Source: Kushneria avicenniae (lineage in GTDB: Bacteria > Pseudomonadota > Gammaproteobacteria > Pseudomonadales > Halomonadaceae). Taken from it: DNA of 64,000 nucleotides. Made by a program: the position numbers and the translations under genes. The stretch lies in the NCBI RefSeq assembly GCF_900112585.1, contig NZ_FOLY01000005.1:347512-411511 (forward strand), read 5' to 3'. Under the pieces are notes generated by a model. The model saw only the letters and a program-made list of their open reading frames with translations, did not search any database and was not told the DNA's origin. Shown in pieces: positions 27,523 through 38,583 of this stretch. How positions within the stretch are numbered: position 1 is the first letter of the stretch; every line of letters starts with the position of its first letter.

Positions 27523-28512
27523 TCAGGCATGGCGATCCACCGCTTGGCGTACCAGCAGCTCAAGACTCTCGCGATAGGGCGATGGCGGCAGCAGTGCGAG
27601 CTGCTCGAGCGCGCGATCCACCATTTCGTGAGCGCGGTCTCGCGTGTACTCCAGCGCGCCGGTATCGCGCACGATGGCCAGCACTTCATCCAGATAGGAG
27701 AGGCCGCCTTCGTTGATGGCGCGGCGGACCACGTTGGCCTGTGCCGGGCTGCCCACCGCCATGGCGCGAATCAGGGGCAGGGTCGGTTTGCCCTCGGCCA
27801 GATCATCACCCACGTTCTTGCCCATCTCGCTGGCATCGCCCTGATAGTCCAGCAGGTCATCGACGAGCTGAAAGGCCAGTCCCAGGTAGCGACCATAGAG
27901 CTTGAGCGCCTCGATCTGCGCGTCACTGCCGCCGGCCACCATGGCGCCGGTATGGGAGGCCGCCTCGAACAGCATGGCGGTCTTGCCCTGGATGGTGTCG
28001 AAGTAGGCGGCTTCATCGATATCGGCATTGCCGATATTGGTCAGCTGCAGTACTTCGCCTTCGGCAATGATGGAGGTCGCGTTGGAGAGTACGGCCATGA
28101 TCGGCATGGAGCCGACCTCGACCATCATCTCGAACGAGCGGGAATAGAGAAAGTCGCCGACCAGTACCGAGGGGGCGTTGCCCCAGGTGTCGTTGGCCGT
28201 GGCGCGCCCGCGACGCAGATGGGATTCGTCCACCACATCATCGTGCAAGAGTGTCGAGGTGTGCATGAACTCGATCAGGGCGGCCAGCGTAATGTGCTGC
28301 TGGCCTTCGTAGCCCAGCGCCCTGGCCGACAGGAGCGACAGCAGCGGGCGGACGCGCTTGCCGCCGCTTTCAATGATGTAGTTGCCGATCGTCTCGATCA
28401 GGGGAACATGTGAGGCGAGCTGCGCGCGAATGGTGCGGTCAACAGCTGCAAAGTCTTCCATGACGGGTTCATGGGTCCTGGAGACGCTGGGTGAAACGAC
28501 TTGGCTGTTCAC
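27523..28512 (-). CDS. ispB: Octaprenyl diphosphate synthase
   Basis: A 329-residue trans-polyprenyl diphosphate synthase that makes the ubiquinone side chain. The first aspartate-rich motif is LLHDDVVDESHLRRG, the second DDLLDYQGD; GGKRVRP binds the allylic diphosphate. I favour GTG 28512 because GAGG lies six bases upstream and the length then matches E. coli IspB; ATG 28461 is the alternative. It is divergent from rplU, the standard gammaproteobacterial arrangement. Confidence 0.93.
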   Translation of the reverse strand: MNSQVVSPSVSRTHEPVMEDFAAVDRTIRAQLASHVPLIETIGNYIIESGGKRVRPLLSLLSARALGYEGQQHITLAALIEFMHTSTLLHDDVVDESHLRRGRATANDTWGNAPSVLVGDFLYSRSFEMMVEVGSMPIMAVLSNATSIIAEGEVLQLTNIGNADIDEAAYFDTIQGKTAMLFEAASHTGAMVAGGSDAQIEALKLYGRYLGLAFQLVDDLLDYQGDASEMGKNVGDDLAEGKPTLPLIRAMAVGSPAQANVVRRAINEGGLSYLDEVLAIVRDTGALEYTRDRAHEMVDRALEQLALLPPSPYRESLELLVRQAVDRHA

Positions 28513-28684
28513 AGTGAACCTCGGGCTTCTATTCCCTGCAGGCATGGGCCCGGGCCGGCAGGACAACAGGGGGCTTGGGTTTGCCGGGCAGTCTTCTCGA
28601 AGGCCCTTCGGGCGTCGAAGCGACATGGATGCCGGGTATGCTAGGTAACCCCTTCATGGGCGTCAAGATGCATCATGCCGGGCC

Positions 28685-28713
28685 TTGAGTTGGTCCGCGC
28701 GGGCGGTTATAAT
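28685..28713 (+). promoter_or_regulatory. Sigma-70 promoter of rplU-rpmA
   Basis: TTGAGT and TATAAT are separated by exactly 17 bases, upstream of the ribosomal protein genes. The predicted start near 28720 leaves a leader of about 115 bases, room for ribosomal protein feedback. Confidence 0.75.
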
Positions 28714-28835
28714 TCGCGCCCTTAACTCATCGTGCTCCCTGTAAGATGGCTCATGCTCCGTTATCCGGAGTGAGGTCGGGCCACTTGCCACAGGTCGATG
28801 AAGCAGCCAACCGGATGAGTCAATTGGAGAATTCC

Positions 28836-29144
28836 ATGTACGCAGTAATCAAGAGCGGCGGCAAGCAGTATCGCGTCCAGGAAGGTCAGCGTCTCAAGCT
28901 TGAAAAGCTGGACGTGGCCACGGGCGACAGCATCGATTTCGATCAGGTACTGCTGGTCGGCGGTGACGACGTCAAGATCGGTGCACCGCTGGTGTCGGGC
29001 GCTGTTGTCAAGGCAGAGGTCGTCTCTCACGGCCGCGGCGAGAAGGTCAATATTCTCAAGTTCCGTCGCCGCAAGCACAGCATGAAGCGTCAGGGCCACC
29101 GTCAGTGGTACACTGAAGTCAAAATCACCGGGATTACTGCGTAA
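28836..29144 (+). CDS. rplU: 50S ribosomal protein L21
   Basis: A 102-residue large-subunit protein that binds 23S rRNA. The N-terminus [17 protein letters not shown] and the C-terminal [13 protein letters not shown] region are diagnostic. The start at 28836 has GGAG upstream; the longer frame to 28746 is not family-like. It is co-transcribed with rpmA, 31 bases downstream. Confidence 0.98.
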   Translation: MYAVIKSGGKQYRVQEGQRLKLEKLDVATGDSIDFDQVLLVGGDDVKIGAPLVSGAVVKAEVVSHGRGEKVNILKFRRRKHSMKRQGHRQWYTEVKITGITA

Positions 29145-29175
29145 GCGTTTTTCCGCATTTCAGGAGGTCATACTC

Positions 29176-29433
29176 ATGGCTCACAAGAAGGCCGCAGGTA
29201 GTACGCGCAACGGTCGCGATTCCGAGTCAAAACGCCTTGGTGTCAAGCTCTTCGGTGGTCAGGAAGCCTCTGCCGGCAGCATCATTGTTCGCCAGCGTGG
29301 CACTCGCTTCCACGCCGGTGAAGGCGTCGGCGTCGGTCGCGACTTCACCCTGTTTGCCCTGCGCGATGGTCAGGTGAAGTTCGAGACCAAGGGTCCGAAA
29401 AAGCGCAAGCACGTCAGCATCGTCTCTGCCTGA
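29176..29433 (+). CDS. rpmA: 50S ribosomal protein L27
   Basis: An 85-residue protein near the peptidyl transferase centre. The N-terminal [20 protein letters not shown] is nearly invariant in the family and lacks the cleavable N-terminal extension seen in some Firmicutes. An AGGAGG-type ribosome site precedes the ATG. A terminator follows the stop. Confidence 0.98.
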   Translation: MAHKKAAGSTRNGRDSESKRLGVKLFGGQEASAGSIIVRQRGTRFHAGEGVGVGRDFTLFALRDGQVKFETKGPKKRKHVSIVSA

Positions 29434-29452
29434 GACCGCTGATCTGCTTAAA

Positions 29453-29479
29453 AGCCCCGCTCAGGCGGGGCTTTTTTTT
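29453..29479 (+). terminator. Terminator after rpmA
   Basis: An 8-bp stem AGCCCCGC/GCGGGGCT with a TCAG loop is followed by seven or more T, 20 bases past the rpmA stop. Confidence 0.93.
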
Positions 29480-29627
29480 ATCATGTGGGTCCCCATGCAC
29501 TGGACTCACGGGCGCTGATGCCATGCCGGGCCTGATATGCTGATGGTCGGACAGGCTTGAGCAGCAGCCCTTTGTTTTTCGATAACCGGTTTTGTATACA
29601 GGGCGATTCGTCGCCGGGAGTAGTGAC

Positions 29628-30827
29628 ATGCAGTTCGTCGATGAAGCCTCGATCACGGTGGAAGCCGGTAACGGTGGCAGTGGCTGCGTCAGCTTCCGCC
29701 GTGAAAAGTATGTGCCGCGCGGTGGCCCGGACGGTGGCGACGGCGGGCATGGCGGCAGCGTCATTCTGGTCGGTGATGAATCGCTCAACACCCTGATCGA
29801 CTTCAAGTTTCAGCGTTTTCACAAGGCGCCCAACGGTCAGCCCGGACGCGGCAGTCAGATGAACGGTCGCAAGGGCGAGGATCTGGTGGTGCAGGTGCCG
29901 GTCGGCACGACCGTCATTGATGTTGAAACCCTTGAGGTCATCGGTGATATCACTGCCGTGGGTCAGGAGCTCAAGGTGGCACAGGGCGGTCGCAAGGGGC
30001 TGGGCAACGTGCACTTCAAGTCCTCGACCAACCGGACCCCGCGCCAGAGTGTGCCGGCCGGCGAGGGCGAACGTCGCGAGCTGCGCCTTGAGCTCAAGCT
30101 GATGGCCGATGTTGGCCTGCTGGGCATGCCCAATGCCGGCAAGTCAACGCTGATCCGTTCCGTGTCGGCGGCGCGCCCCAAGGTGGCTGACTATCCCTTC
30201 ACGACGCTGGTGCCCAATCTGGGTGTGGTCAAGCTGGGCATGCATGAACATTTCGTCATGGCCGATGTGCCGGGGCTGATCGAGGGCGCCTCGGATGGCG
30301 CGGGGCTTGGCCTTCGGTTTCTCAAGCATCTGACCCGCACGCGTCTTTTGCTGCACGTGATCGATGTGGCGCCCTTTGACGAGAGTGATCCGGTCGAGTC
30401 GGCGGACATGATCATTCGCGAGCTCGAGCAGTACTCCCCGACGCTGGCCGAAAGCCCGCGTTGGCTGGTGCTCAACAAGTGTGATCTTGTTGATGAGGAG
30501 ACCCGTGAGGCTCTGCTTGAGCGTATTATCGAGCGGCTGAACTGGGAGGGTCCGATCTTTCGCATTTCTGCCATTGCCGGGCAGGGCACGAACGAGCTGG
30601 TGCAGTCCGTGCATCGCTGGCTCGTCGAGCAGCGCCAGCTCGAGCAGGAAGATGAAGACGCCGCCGCCCGCACGCGCGCCGTTCGCGAGCGCATGGAGGC
30701 CGAGGCCGTGGCGCGTACCGAAGCGCGGCTGGCCTTCATGGCCGGGCGCAAGCGCCGTGATGAAGTCGATGATGACGATGACTTCGACGACGATGATTTC
30801 GATGTCGAAGTGGAATACAAGCCCTGA
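29628..30827 (+). CDS. obgE: GTPase ObgE/CgtA
   Basis: A 399-residue GTPase involved in 50S subunit assembly and stress control. The N-terminal glycine-rich Obg fold (GGDGGHGGS and similar) spans about 160 residues. The G domain follows, with G1 [10 protein letters not shown]3 DVPGLIEG and G4 NKCD. The tail is extremely acidic (repeated Asp near 380-395), as in many gammaproteobacterial Obg proteins. The start at 29628 has GGGAG upstream and gives the family N-terminus MQFVDEA. Confidence 0.97.
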   Translation: MQFVDEASITVEAGNGGSGCVSFRREKYVPRGGPDGGDGGHGGSVILVGDESLNTLIDFKFQRFHKAPNGQPGRGSQMNGRKGEDLVVQVPVGTTVIDVETLEVIGDITAVGQELKVAQGGRKGLGNVHFKSSTNRTPRQSVPAGEGERRELRLELKLMADVGLLGMPNAGKSTLIRSVSAARPKVADYPFTTLVPNLGVVKLGMHEHFVMADVPGLIEGASDGAGLGLRFLKHLTRTRLLLHVIDVAPFDESDPVESADMIIRELEQYSPTLAESPRWLVLNKCDLVDEETREALLERIIERLNWEGPIFRISAIAGQGTNELVQSVHRWLVEQRQLEQEDEDAAARTRAVRERMEAEAVARTEARLAFMAGRKRRDEVDDDDDFDDDDFDVEVEYKP

Positions 30828-30863
30828 GTCCTGCCGGGCACGAGACCGGAGCTGGAGAGCGTG

Positions 30864-32012
30864 ATGATGGAGCAGGCGGTAGCAGAAGGTCGCCACCGGA
30901 TGAATCAGGTGCGGCGTGTGGTGGTCAAGATCGGCAGTGCGCTGCTGACCAACGACGGGCGTGGCCTTGATGAGTCCGCCATTGGCGGCTGGGTGGATCA
31001 GCTGGCCGAGCTGCATCGGCGCGGCGTCGAGGTGGTGCTGGTCTCTTCGGGGGCCGTGGCCGAAGGCATGGTCAGGCTGGGCTGGCAGGTGCGTCCGAGC
31101 GCACTGCATGATCTGCAGGCGGCGGCCGCCGTCGGGCAGACCGGGCTGGTGCGCAGCTACGAGGATCATTTCGCGCGGTTTGAGATCCGCACCGCGCAGA
31201 TCCTGCTGACCCACGACGATCTTTCCAACCGCAAACGCTATCTCAACGCGCGCTCGGCGCTGCGTACCCTGATCGATCTGGGCGTGGTGCCCATCGTCAA
31301 CGAAAACGACACCGTCGTGACCGATGAGATCCGCTTTGGTGACAATGACACTCTCGGCGCGCTGGTGGTCAATCTACTGGAAGCTGATGCCCTGATCATC
31401 CTGACCGATCAGGAAGGGCTCTATAACGCTGATCCTCGCAAGGATGCCGATGCGCAGCTGATCAGCGAGGGCAAGGCCGATGATCCGCGCTGGGTGGCCG
31501 TGGCCGGTGATGGCGGCAAGCTGGGACGGGGTGGCATGGCCACCAAGATTCGCGCTGCCAGACTGGCGGCGCGCTCCGGGGCGCTGACGCTGATCGCCAG
31601 TGGTCGCCAGCCGCGCGTGCTGTCCCGCCTGCTCGATAGCGAGAACATCGGCACGCTGCTGGTGCCCGAACACGCGCCGATGACCGCGCGCAAGCGCTGG
31701 CTGGCCGGGCAACTGCAGGTGCGTGGCAAGCTGACGCTGGATCAGGGCGCCGTAACGCGCGTCTGTCAGCGCGGCTCGAGTCTTTTGCCGGTGGGGGTGA
31801 CCGCTGTAGAAGGCGGCTTCCGTCGCGGTGACATGGTGCTGTGCGTGGACGGTGACGGTGAGCCGGTCGCCAAGGGGCTGGCGAACTATGACGCCCAGGA
31901 CACTGCGCGGATTCTGGGGGTGCCGACCCATGATATCGTGGCGCACCTGGGGTATATCGAGGCGCCGGAGCTCATTCATCGCGACAATATGGTGATCCTG
32001 CACGGCCCCTGA
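30864..32012 (+). CDS. proB: Glutamate 5-kinase
   Basis: A 382-residue enzyme of proline synthesis that phosphorylates glutamate. The amino acid kinase domain has [21 protein letters not shown] and the substrate loop NENDTV. A C-terminal PUA domain (about residues 285-370) is present, giving the long form. In a halophile, proline may also serve as an osmolyte. Three start codons are in tandem (GTG 30861, ATG 30864, ATG 30867) after GGAGAG; the middle one is chosen. It follows obgE by 36 bases. Confidence 0.96.
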   Translation: MMEQAVAEGRHRMNQVRRVVVKIGSALLTNDGRGLDESAIGGWVDQLAELHRRGVEVVLVSSGAVAEGMVRLGWQVRPSALHDLQAAAAVGQTGLVRSYEDHFARFEIRTAQILLTHDDLSNRKRYLNARSALRTLIDLGVVPIVNENDTVVTDEIRFGDNDTLGALVVNLLEADALIILTDQEGLYNADPRKDADAQLISEGKADDPRWVAVAGDGGKLGRGGMATKIRAARLAARSGALTLIASGRQPRVLSRLLDSENIGTLLVPEHAPMTARKRWLAGQLQVRGKLTLDQGAVTRVCQRGSSLLPVGVTAVEGGFRRGDMVLCVDGDGEPVAKGLANYDAQDTARILGVPTHDIVAHLGYIEAPELIHRDNMVILHGP

Positions 32013-32129
32013 GCCGGGGCTGGTATTGCTGGAGGGTCGCTGCTAGAATGCCGCCTCTCTTGTGAAGGTGCCCACCCAAGAGGCGCTTTTATCAAAATTC
32101 ATCAACGTCACCACTCCAGGGAGTAGACG

Positions 32130-32396
32130 ATGGCCAATACCCGTCAGGCTCGCAAGCGCGCCGTCCAGGCCGAGCGCCGCCGCCAGAAAAATGCCAGCCA
32201 GCGTTCCATGGTGCGCACGCACATCAAGCGTGTCATCAAGGCAATCAGCGCCGGCGATCACAGCGCCGCCATGGCCGAGTTCCGCGTGGCTCAGCGTGTG
32301 ATCGATCGCATCGCCGACAAGAGCGCCTACGACAAGAATCGCGCTGCTCGCGTCAAGAGCCGTCTGAACGCGCGTATCAAGGCGCTGGCTGCCTGA
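32130..32396 (+). CDS. rpsT: 30S ribosomal protein S20
   Basis: An 88-residue, very basic helical protein binding 16S rRNA. MANTRQARKRAVQAERRR and the AAxxxxxxKSRLNARIKAL tail are diagnostic. A ribosome site GGGAG precedes the ATG, and a TAGAAT at 32044-32049 may be its -10 box. A terminator follows. Confidence 0.98.
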   Translation: MANTRQARKRAVQAERRRQKNASQRSMVRTHIKRVIKAISAGDHSAAMAEFRVAQRVIDRIADKSAYDKNRAARVKSRLNARIKALAA

Positions 32397-32437
32397 TAAC
32401 AGGCGAAACGCCCTGTTATAGACAGCAGCATCTGCAG

Positions 32438-32461
32438 AAAACCGGCTTCGGCCGGTTTTTT
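32438..32461 (+). terminator. Terminator after rpsT
   Basis: A 7-bp stem AACCGGC/GCCGGTT with a stable TTCG loop, followed by a T-run, 43 bases past the rpsT stop. Confidence 0.9.
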
Positions 32462-32534
32462 GCGTATTCAGACTATGCAGCGATGCCTGATGCGGCGCAT
32501 CAAGGGGCGCTTTGGGAGTGGGAGACAGAGTATC

Positions 32535-34100
32535 GTGAGTGCTGAAGCAAGCAGTGGAAAGGGCGCCGGACTGCTGCGCTCGGGCATGGTAGTGGGTGTC
32601 ATGACGATGCTGTCACGGGTGCTGGGGCTGGCGCGTGATGTGGTTGTGGCCACGTTTTTCGGGGCCGGCAGCGGTGCCGATGCCTTCTTCATTGCCTTCA
32701 GGATTCCCAACTTTTTGCGCCGTCTTTTTGCAGAGGGTGCCTTCAACCAGGCTTTCGTGCCGGTGCTGTCGGAATATGCCTCTCAGCGTGAGCGCAAGGA
32801 GGTGCGAGAGCTTCTGGATGCCACCGCCGGCACGCTGGCCGTGGTGCTGCTGGGCATTACGGTATTGGCCGTGCTCTGTTCGCCCTGGCTTGTCTGGGTC
32901 TTTGCGCCCGGCTTTCATGATGACGGCCACGGCAAGCTGGCGCTGACTGCGGAGATGCTGCGCCTGACCTTTCCCTATCTGCTGCTGATTTCACTGACGG
33001 CCTTTTCCGGCAGCGTACTCAACAGCTATGGCCGCTTTGCGGTGCCGGCCTTCACGCCGGTACTTTTGAACCTGTCGATGATCGGGGCGGCGCTGTGGCT
33101 GGCACCGCTGCTGGATGTGCCGGTCATGGCGCTGGCATGGGGCGTACTGATTGCCGGCATCGCCCAGCTTCTGTTCCAGATTCCGTTTCTGATGCGACTG
33201 GGGCTGTTGCCCCGCTTGAAACCCAACTTCCGCCATACCGGCGTGCGCCGCATCCTGCGGCTGATGGGGCCTGCGATGTTCGGGGTGTCGGTATCGCAGA
33301 TCAATCTGCTGCTCGATACCGTGCTGGCTTCCGTGCTGGTCGGCGGTAGTGTCTCCTGGCTTTATTACTCCGACCGTCTGGTCGAACTGCCGCTTGGCGT
33401 GTTTGGTATCGCGATCGGTACCGTGATTCTGCCGGCCCTGTCGCGTCAGCACGCCAGCGACGATCCCGGGCACTTTGCCCGCATGATCGACTGGGGCCTT
33501 CGCGCCGTATTGCTGATCGGGCTACCGGCGGCGCTGGCGCTGATCGTGCTGGCCGAGCCGCTGCTGATCACGCTCTTTCACTATGGCGCGATGACCGATC
33601 ACGACATTGCAATGTCTGCGCGCAGCCTGCGCGCCTATGCGGTGGGGCTGGTGGCCTTCATGCTGATCAAGGTGCTGGCGCCCGGTTACTATGCCCGTCA
33701 GGACACGAAAACGCCGGTGAAGATCGGCATCATTGCGATGGTGGCCAACATGGCCTTCAACCTGATTCTGATGTGGCCGCTGGCCCATGCCGGACTGGCC
33801 TTGGCGACCGCCATGTCGGCCTGGCTCAACGCACTGCTTCTGGGGCGTGGTCTGCTCCATCGTCAGGTGCTGCAGTTCCAGCCCGGCTGGGGGCGTTTTG
33901 CCCTGCAGCTTCTGGTGGGCTGCGCGCTGCTGGCCGGCGGGCTGTGGTGGCTCACGCCCGGCTGGCAGCAGTGGCTGTCCTGGGGGATCGAGCAGCGCCT
34001 TGCGGTGCTGATGGGACTGATCGTGGCGGCTCTGGCGGTCTATTTTGCCTGGTTGGGGGTGGCGGGCGTGCGCGTTCGTCATTTCAAACTGCGCGGCTGA
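32535..34100 (+). CDS. murJ: Lipid II flippase MurJ (MviN)
   Basis: A 521-residue protein with about 14 transmembrane helices that flips lipid II to the periplasmic face for peptidoglycan synthesis. The family N-terminus SRVLGLARDVVVATFFGAG and the FRIPNFLRRLFAEGAFNQAF segment are clear. The start is uncertain: GTG 32535 has GGGAG upstream and best fits family length, while the frame opens inside the rpsT terminator at 32460. It is followed by ribF, the usual partner. Confidence 0.94.
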   Translation: MSAEASSGKGAGLLRSGMVVGVMTMLSRVLGLARDVVVATFFGAGSGADAFFIAFRIPNFLRRLFAEGAFNQAFVPVLSEYASQRERKEVRELLDATAGTLAVVLLGITVLAVLCSPWLVWVFAPGFHDDGHGKLALTAEMLRLTFPYLLLISLTAFSGSVLNSYGRFAVPAFTPVLLNLSMIGAALWLAPLLDVPVMALAWGVLIAGIAQLLFQIPFLMRLGLLPRLKPNFRHTGVRRILRLMGPAMFGVSVSQINLLLDTVLASVLVGGSVSWLYYSDRLVELPLGVFGIAIGTVILPALSRQHASDDPGHFARMIDWGLRAVLLIGLPAALALIVLAEPLLITLFHYGAMTDHDIAMSARSLRAYAVGLVAFMLIKVLAPGYYARQDTKTPVKIGIIAMVANMAFNLILMWPLAHAGLALATAMSAWLNALLLGRGLLHRQVLQFQPGWGRFALQLLVGCALLAGGLWWLTPGWQQWLSWGIEQRLAVLMGLIVAALAVYFAWLGVAGVRVRHFKLRG

Positions 34101-34127
34101 TGCCTGTCCGTCCGGCGCGTACAGCGC

Positions 34128-34133
34128 TATAAT
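34128..34133 (+). promoter_or_regulatory. Possible -10 box for ribF
   Basis: A perfect TATAAT lies 32 bases before the ribF start, but the -35 position is weak (TGTCCG). It could add local transcription for ribF-ileS-lspA-fkpB. Confidence 0.4.
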
Positions 34134-34164
34134 CGCAGGTTTATTGCGGCGGGCAGCAGTCGGC

Positions 34165-35211
34165 ATGGAACTGATCAGAGGGTTACATAATCTACGCCCC
34201 CGGCATCGGGGCAGTGTTGTCACCATCGGCAATTTCGATGGGGTCCACCGTGGTCATCAGGCCATTCTGGATCAGCTGAAGACCCATGCCCGGGCGCATG
34301 ACCTGCCGGCGGTCGTGGTGGTGTTCGAGCCGCAGCCGCGTGAATACTTCGCCTGTGATCAGGCGCCACCCCGGCTGACCCGATTGAGCGACAAGGTTCG
34401 CCTGCTGGGCCAGCACGGCGCTGATCGGGTGCTTTGCCTGCCGTTCAATCGCCGCCTGCGTGAGCTTTCGGCGCGTGAGTTCGTTGATCGCGTTCTGATT
34501 CAGGGGCTGGGTGTTCGCCATCTGGTTGTGGGCGACGACTTTCGTTTCGGCTGCGACCGCGCCGGTGATTTTGATCTGCTCAGAGCGATGGGTGAGACGA
34601 ACGGTTTTTCGGTCGAACATACCCGTACCTTTCAGATCGGCGGTGAGCGCGTATCCAGCAGTCGGGTGCGTACCCTGCTGGCATCGGGCAACTTCGCGCA
34701 GGCCGACGTTTTGCTGGGGCGCCCCTTCAGTCTGGAAGGGCGCGTGGTCAAGGACCGCCAGCTGGGCCGAACCATCGGCGTGCCCACGGCCAACCTGCCG
34801 CTGGTGCCCGGTCCGCTGGTGCTGCGCGGTGTGCTGGCCGCCATCACCCGGCTCGAGGATGGTCGCGAGGTGCCCGGCGTGCTCAATATCGGCTGGCGAC
34901 CCACGGTCGGGGCAGATCGCCCGGTTCTGGAAGTCCATCTTTTCGATATCGATGAATCGCTTTACGGGCAGCGTCTGGTCGTCATGCCCTGCGCCAGACT
35001 GCGGGGCGAAGAGACCTTTGCGTCCATCGATGAACTCAAGCGGCGCATCCATCTGGATATTGACCAGGCGCGCAGCTATTTCCAGCAGCACGCTTCTGAC
35101 GCTTCGGGCGATTCGTCCGGCGCAGAAGGGGTGGATGCATCCTTGCCTTCCTGCCGCTATCCCATGGCCTCGGCGCCACTGGCGGAGGAGCGCAGCAAAC
35201 ATGAACAGTGA
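34165..35211 (+). CDS. ribF: Riboflavin kinase/FMN adenylyltransferase
   Basis: A 348-residue bifunctional enzyme converting riboflavin to FMN and FAD. The N-terminal nucleotidyltransferase has [15 protein letters not shown]; the C-terminal flavokinase begins at [11 protein letters not shown]. The last ~40 residues (Ser/Ala-rich) extend beyond the typical end. The start at 34165 gives the family N-terminus but only a weak ribosome site. It is followed by ileS 17 bases later. Confidence 0.96.
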   Translation: MELIRGLHNLRPRHRGSVVTIGNFDGVHRGHQAILDQLKTHARAHDLPAVVVVFEPQPREYFACDQAPPRLTRLSDKVRLLGQHGADRVLCLPFNRRLRELSAREFVDRVLIQGLGVRHLVVGDDFRFGCDRAGDFDLLRAMGETNGFSVEHTRTFQIGGERVSSSRVRTLLASGNFAQADVLLGRPFSLEGRVVKDRQLGRTIGVPTANLPLVPGPLVLRGVLAAITRLEDGREVPGVLNIGWRPTVGADRPVLEVHLFDIDESLYGQRLVVMPCARLRGEETFASIDELKRRIHLDIDQARSYFQQHASDASGDSSGAEGVDASLPSCRYPMASAPLAEERSKHEQ

Positions 35212-35228
35212 CGGCTGACCATCAGGTT

Positions 35229-38063
35229 ATGAGCGACTACAAGCACACGTTGAATCTGCCCCATACCGACTTTCCCATGCGCGGCATGCTGCCCAGACAG
35301 GAGCCGGGTCGGGTCTCGCAGTGGCAGGACATGAATCTGTACCAGCGCCTGCGTGAGGCGCGAGCCGGTGCTCCTCTGTTCGTGCTGCACGATGGCCCTC
35401 CCTATGCCAACGGCAGCATTCACATCGGTCATGCGCTCAACAAGATTCTCAAGGACATCATCGTCAAGTCGAAGAATCTGGCCGGTTTCGATGCGCCCTA
35501 TGTGCCGGGCTGGGACTGTCACGGGCTGCCCATCGAGCACCGGGTGGAAACCACTCATGGCAAGCATCTCGAGCCTGAAAGGGCGCGAGCCCTGTGTCGT
35601 GAATATGCCGGCGCACAGATCGAGACGCAGCTGGCTGATTTCGTGCGGCTCGGCGTGATCGGTGACTGGGACCATCCCTATCGCACCATGGACTACGTCA
35701 ATGAAGCCGGCGAGATTCGTGCGCTGGCCGAGATGGTCGAAGCCGGGTTCGTCTTCAAGGGGCTCAAGCCGGTCAACTGGTGCTTCGACTGCGGCTCGGC
35801 GCTGGCCGAAGCCGAGGTGGAGTATCAGGACAAGCAGTCCGATGCCATCGATGTGGCTTTTCCGGTGGAAGACGCTGACAGGCTGGCAGAAGCCTTTGGG
35901 CTGGAGACGCTGCCAAAACCTGCAGCGGCGGTGATCTGGACCACGACGCCCTGGACCATTCCTGCCAACCAGGCGCTCAACGTGCACCCGGATTTCACCT
36001 ATGCGCTGGTCGATACCGGTGAGCGTCTGCTGGTACTGGCCGAAGAGCTGGTCGAAAGCTCTCTGGAGCGCTTTGGCCTGAGCGGTGAGGTCATCGCCAC
36101 CACGACCGGCAGTGCGCTGGATCTGATCAACTTCCGCCATCCCTTTTATGACCGTCTGTCGCCGGTCTATCTGGCCGACTACGTCGAGTCCGAAGTGGGC
36201 AGCACTGGTATCGTGCATTCGGCCCCGTCCTACGGGGTGGACGACTTCAACACCTGCCGCGCCCATGGCATGAGCTTTGACGAGATGCTCAATCCGGTTC
36301 AGGGCAACGGGGTCTATGTCGACGACCTGCCGTACTTTGGCGGTCAAATGATCTGGAAGGCCAACCCGAATATCATCGAAAAGCTCGGGGAAGTGGGTGC
36401 GCTGATGGCGCACAAGCCCATCACCCACAGCTACATGCACTGCTGGCGCCACAAGTCTCCCGTCATCTATCGCGCCACCGCGCAGTGGTTTGTGGGCATG
36501 GACATTCAGGGCAAGGATGGCAGGACGCTTCGCGAGCGGGCGCTTGAAGGCATCGAGGCTACGCAGTTCACGCCGTCGTGGGGGCGCGCGCGCCTTCACA
36601 GCATGATCGCCAATCGCCCTGACTGGTGCATTTCACGCCAGCGTAACTGGGGCGTGCCGATTCCGTTTTTCCTGCACAGGCAGACCGGTGAGCTGCATCC
36701 GCGCACCGTTGAGCTCATGGAAGACGTGGCTGGACTGGTAGAGCAAAAGGGCATCGATGCCTGGTTTGGCCTCGATCCGGAGACGCTGCTGGGGGCGGAA
36801 GCCGGCGATTATGACAAGGTGATGGATACGCTGGACGTCTGGTTCGATTCCGGTACCACCCATCGTCACGTGCTCAGGGGCTCACATCCTCAGGGTCATG
36901 AGAGCGGCCCGCTGGCCGATCTCTATCTGGAAGGCTCGGATCAGCATCGCGGCTGGTTCCATTCATCGCTTCTGACCGGCTCGGCCATCGACGGACACGC
37001 GCCGTATCGTCAGCTTCTGACCCACGGCTTCACGGTCGACGCTCAGGGGCGCAAGCAGTCGAAGTCGCTGGGTAACGTGGTCGCTCCGCAGGAAGTGATG
37101 GACAAGCTGGGGGCCGATATTCTGCGCCTGTGGGTCGCCTCGACCGACTACTCCGGCGAAATGGCCGTTTCCGACGAGATTCTCAAGCGTACAGCCGATG
37201 TGTATCGCCGCATTCGCAATACCTCGCGCTTTCTGCTGGGCAATCTGAACGGCTTTGATCCGAAGCGCGACATGGTAGCTTTTGATGACATGATCGCGCT
37301 GGATCGCTGGGTCGTCGATCGGGCCCTGCTGCTGCAGGCGCGCATCGACAAGGCCTATGAGGAGTATCGCTTCCGCGACGTCTATCAGCAGGTGCATGAT
37401 TTCTGTGCCCGCGATCTGGGCGGCTTCTATCTGGACATCATCAAGGATCGTCAGTACACCACCCAGCCCGACTCGCTGGCGCGTCGCAGCTGTCAGAGCG
37501 CGCTTTATCACGTGATCGAGGCGCTGTCGCGCTGGGTTGCACCGATTCTCTCCTTCACAGCCGAAGAGATTTACGAGCACATCCCGGGCAGCCGCGGCGA
37601 CAGCGTCCTGCTGGAAACCTGGTATGAAGGGCTCGCACCGCTGCCGGAAGATGCCGACATGGGTCGAGCGTTCTGGGAGCGGGTCATCGAGGTCAAGCAG
37701 GCGGTCAACAAGCAGCTTGAGGATGCCCGTAACGAGGGTGTGATCAAGGGCGCGCTGGACAGCGAAGTGACCCTTTATGTGAACGATGAGCTTCACGATC
37801 TGCTGTCACGCTTCGAAGAGGAACTGCGTTTTGTGCTGATCACCTCCGAGGCCACGCTGGCACCGCTGAGTGAAGGTAATGATGCTCGAACGACCGAGCT
37901 TGACGGTCTGAAGGTGGCCATTCACCTGAGCGAGTTCGAAAAGGACGAGCGTAGCTGGGAGCGCCGCGCCGACGTGGGCACCCATCCGGAACACCCGACG
38001 CTGTCGGCACGCTCCATCGCCAACCTGCCGGGTGGCCCCGGTGAGGTGCGCCGCCATGCCTAA
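35229..38063 (+). CDS. ileS: Isoleucyl-tRNA synthetase lacking the C-terminal zinc cysteines
   Basis: A 944-residue class I synthetase. HIGH is at 65-68 and the KMSKS motif appears as KQSKS (near residue 608). The editing domain is present. The C-terminal zinc ribbon, normally KCxRCW...LCxRCxxN, is present as a backbone (DERSW...DVGTHPEH...LSARSIAN), but all four cysteines are replaced by Asp or Ser. The rest of the protein looks fully functional. The ATG at 35229 ([11 protein letters not shown]) fits the family; a GTG at 35208 is the alternative and would overlap ribF. The stop overlaps lspA by 8 bases. Confidence 0.96.
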   Translation: MSDYKHTLNLPHTDFPMRGMLPRQEPGRVSQWQDMNLYQRLREARAGAPLFVLHDGPPYANGSIHIGHALNKILKDIIVKSKNLAGFDAPYVPGWDCHGLPIEHRVETTHGKHLEPERARALCREYAGAQIETQLADFVRLGVIGDWDHPYRTMDYVNEAGEIRALAEMVEAGFVFKGLKPVNWCFDCGSALAEAEVEYQDKQSDAIDVAFPVEDADRLAEAFGLETLPKPAAAVIWTTTPWTIPANQALNVHPDFTYALVDTGERLLVLAEELVESSLERFGLSGEVIATTTGSALDLINFRHPFYDRLSPVYLADYVESEVGSTGIVHSAPSYGVDDFNTCRAHGMSFDEMLNPVQGNGVYVDDLPYFGGQMIWKANPNIIEKLGEVGALMAHKPITHSYMHCWRHKSPVIYRATAQWFVGMDIQGKDGRTLRERALEGIEATQFTPSWGRARLHSMIANRPDWCISRQRNWGVPIPFFLHRQTGELHPRTVELMEDVAGLVEQKGIDAWFGLDPETLLGAEAGDYDKVMDTLDVWFDSGTTHRHVLRGSHPQGHESGPLADLYLEGSDQHRGWFHSSLLTGSAIDGHAPYRQLLTHGFTVDAQGRKQSKSLGNVVAPQEVMDKLGADILRLWVASTDYSGEMAVSDEILKRTADVYRRIRNTSRFLLGNLNGFDPKRDMVAFDDMIALDRWVVDRALLLQARIDKAYEEYRFRDVYQQVHDFCARDLGGFYLDIIKDRQYTTQPDSLARRSCQSALYHVIEALSRWVAPILSFTAEEIYEHIPGSRGDSVLLETWYEGLAPLPEDADMGRAFWERVIEVKQAVNKQLEDARNEGVIKGALDSEVTLYVNDELHDLLSRFEEELRFVLITSEATLAPLSEGNDARTTELDGLKVAIHLSEFEKDERSWERRADVGTHPEHPTLSARSIANLPGGPGEVRRHA

Positions 38064-38583
38064 GGCGCAATATGCGCACGCGCGCTATACGCTGCGCTGG
38101 TGGTGGCTATCGCTGGCGGTCATCGTGCTGGATCTGGGCGCCAAGGCGTGGGCCAGCATGGCGCTGGCCTATGCCCGGCCGGTTGAAGTGCTGCCGTTTT
38201 TCAATCTGACGCTTTTGCATAATACCGGGGCTGCCTTCAGTTTCCTGTCCGAGCACGCGGGCTGGCAGCGCTGGCTGTTTGCCCTGATTGCCGTAGGGGC
38301 TGTTGTCGCACTCAGTATCTGGCTGGCCCGTCTTGATCGTCATGACCGGCTCAATCAGGTGTCGATCTCGCTGATCATCGGTGGTGCCATCGGCAATCTG
38401 TTTGATCGTCTGGTGCACGGCTATGTGGTGGATTTTCTATCCTTCCACTGGCAGGGCTGGTATTACCCGGCCTTCAATCTGGCCGATACGGCCATCACGC
38501 TGGGCGCTGTGGGCATCATCATTGCCTCGTTCAGGCGTGATAAAAGCGACACAGCACAGCCGGAGCGCCATCATGAAGGATAA
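38056..38583 (+). CDS. lspA: Lipoprotein signal peptidase
   Basis: A 175-residue inner-membrane aspartyl protease with four transmembrane helices that removes signal peptides from prolipoproteins. The two catalytic aspartates are in GNLFDRL and FNLADTAI, and NTGAAFSFL is conserved. The start overlaps the ileS end by 8 bases and the end overlaps fkpB by 11, so the three are translationally coupled. Confidence 0.97.
   Translation: MPKAQYAHARYTLRWWWLSLAVIVLDLGAKAWASMALAYARPVEVLPFFNLTLLHNTGAAFSFLSEHAGWQRWLFALIAVGAVVALSIWLARLDRHDRLNQVSISLIIGGAIGNLFDRLVHGYVVDFLSFHWQGWYYPAFNLADTAITLGAVGIIIASFRRDKSDTAQPERHHEG

Noticed and set aside
35157..36599. 480-codon open frame on the minus strand
   Set aside because: Antisense to ileS, whose motifs are unmistakable; the predicted peptide looks like a His/Arg/Gly-rich shadow.
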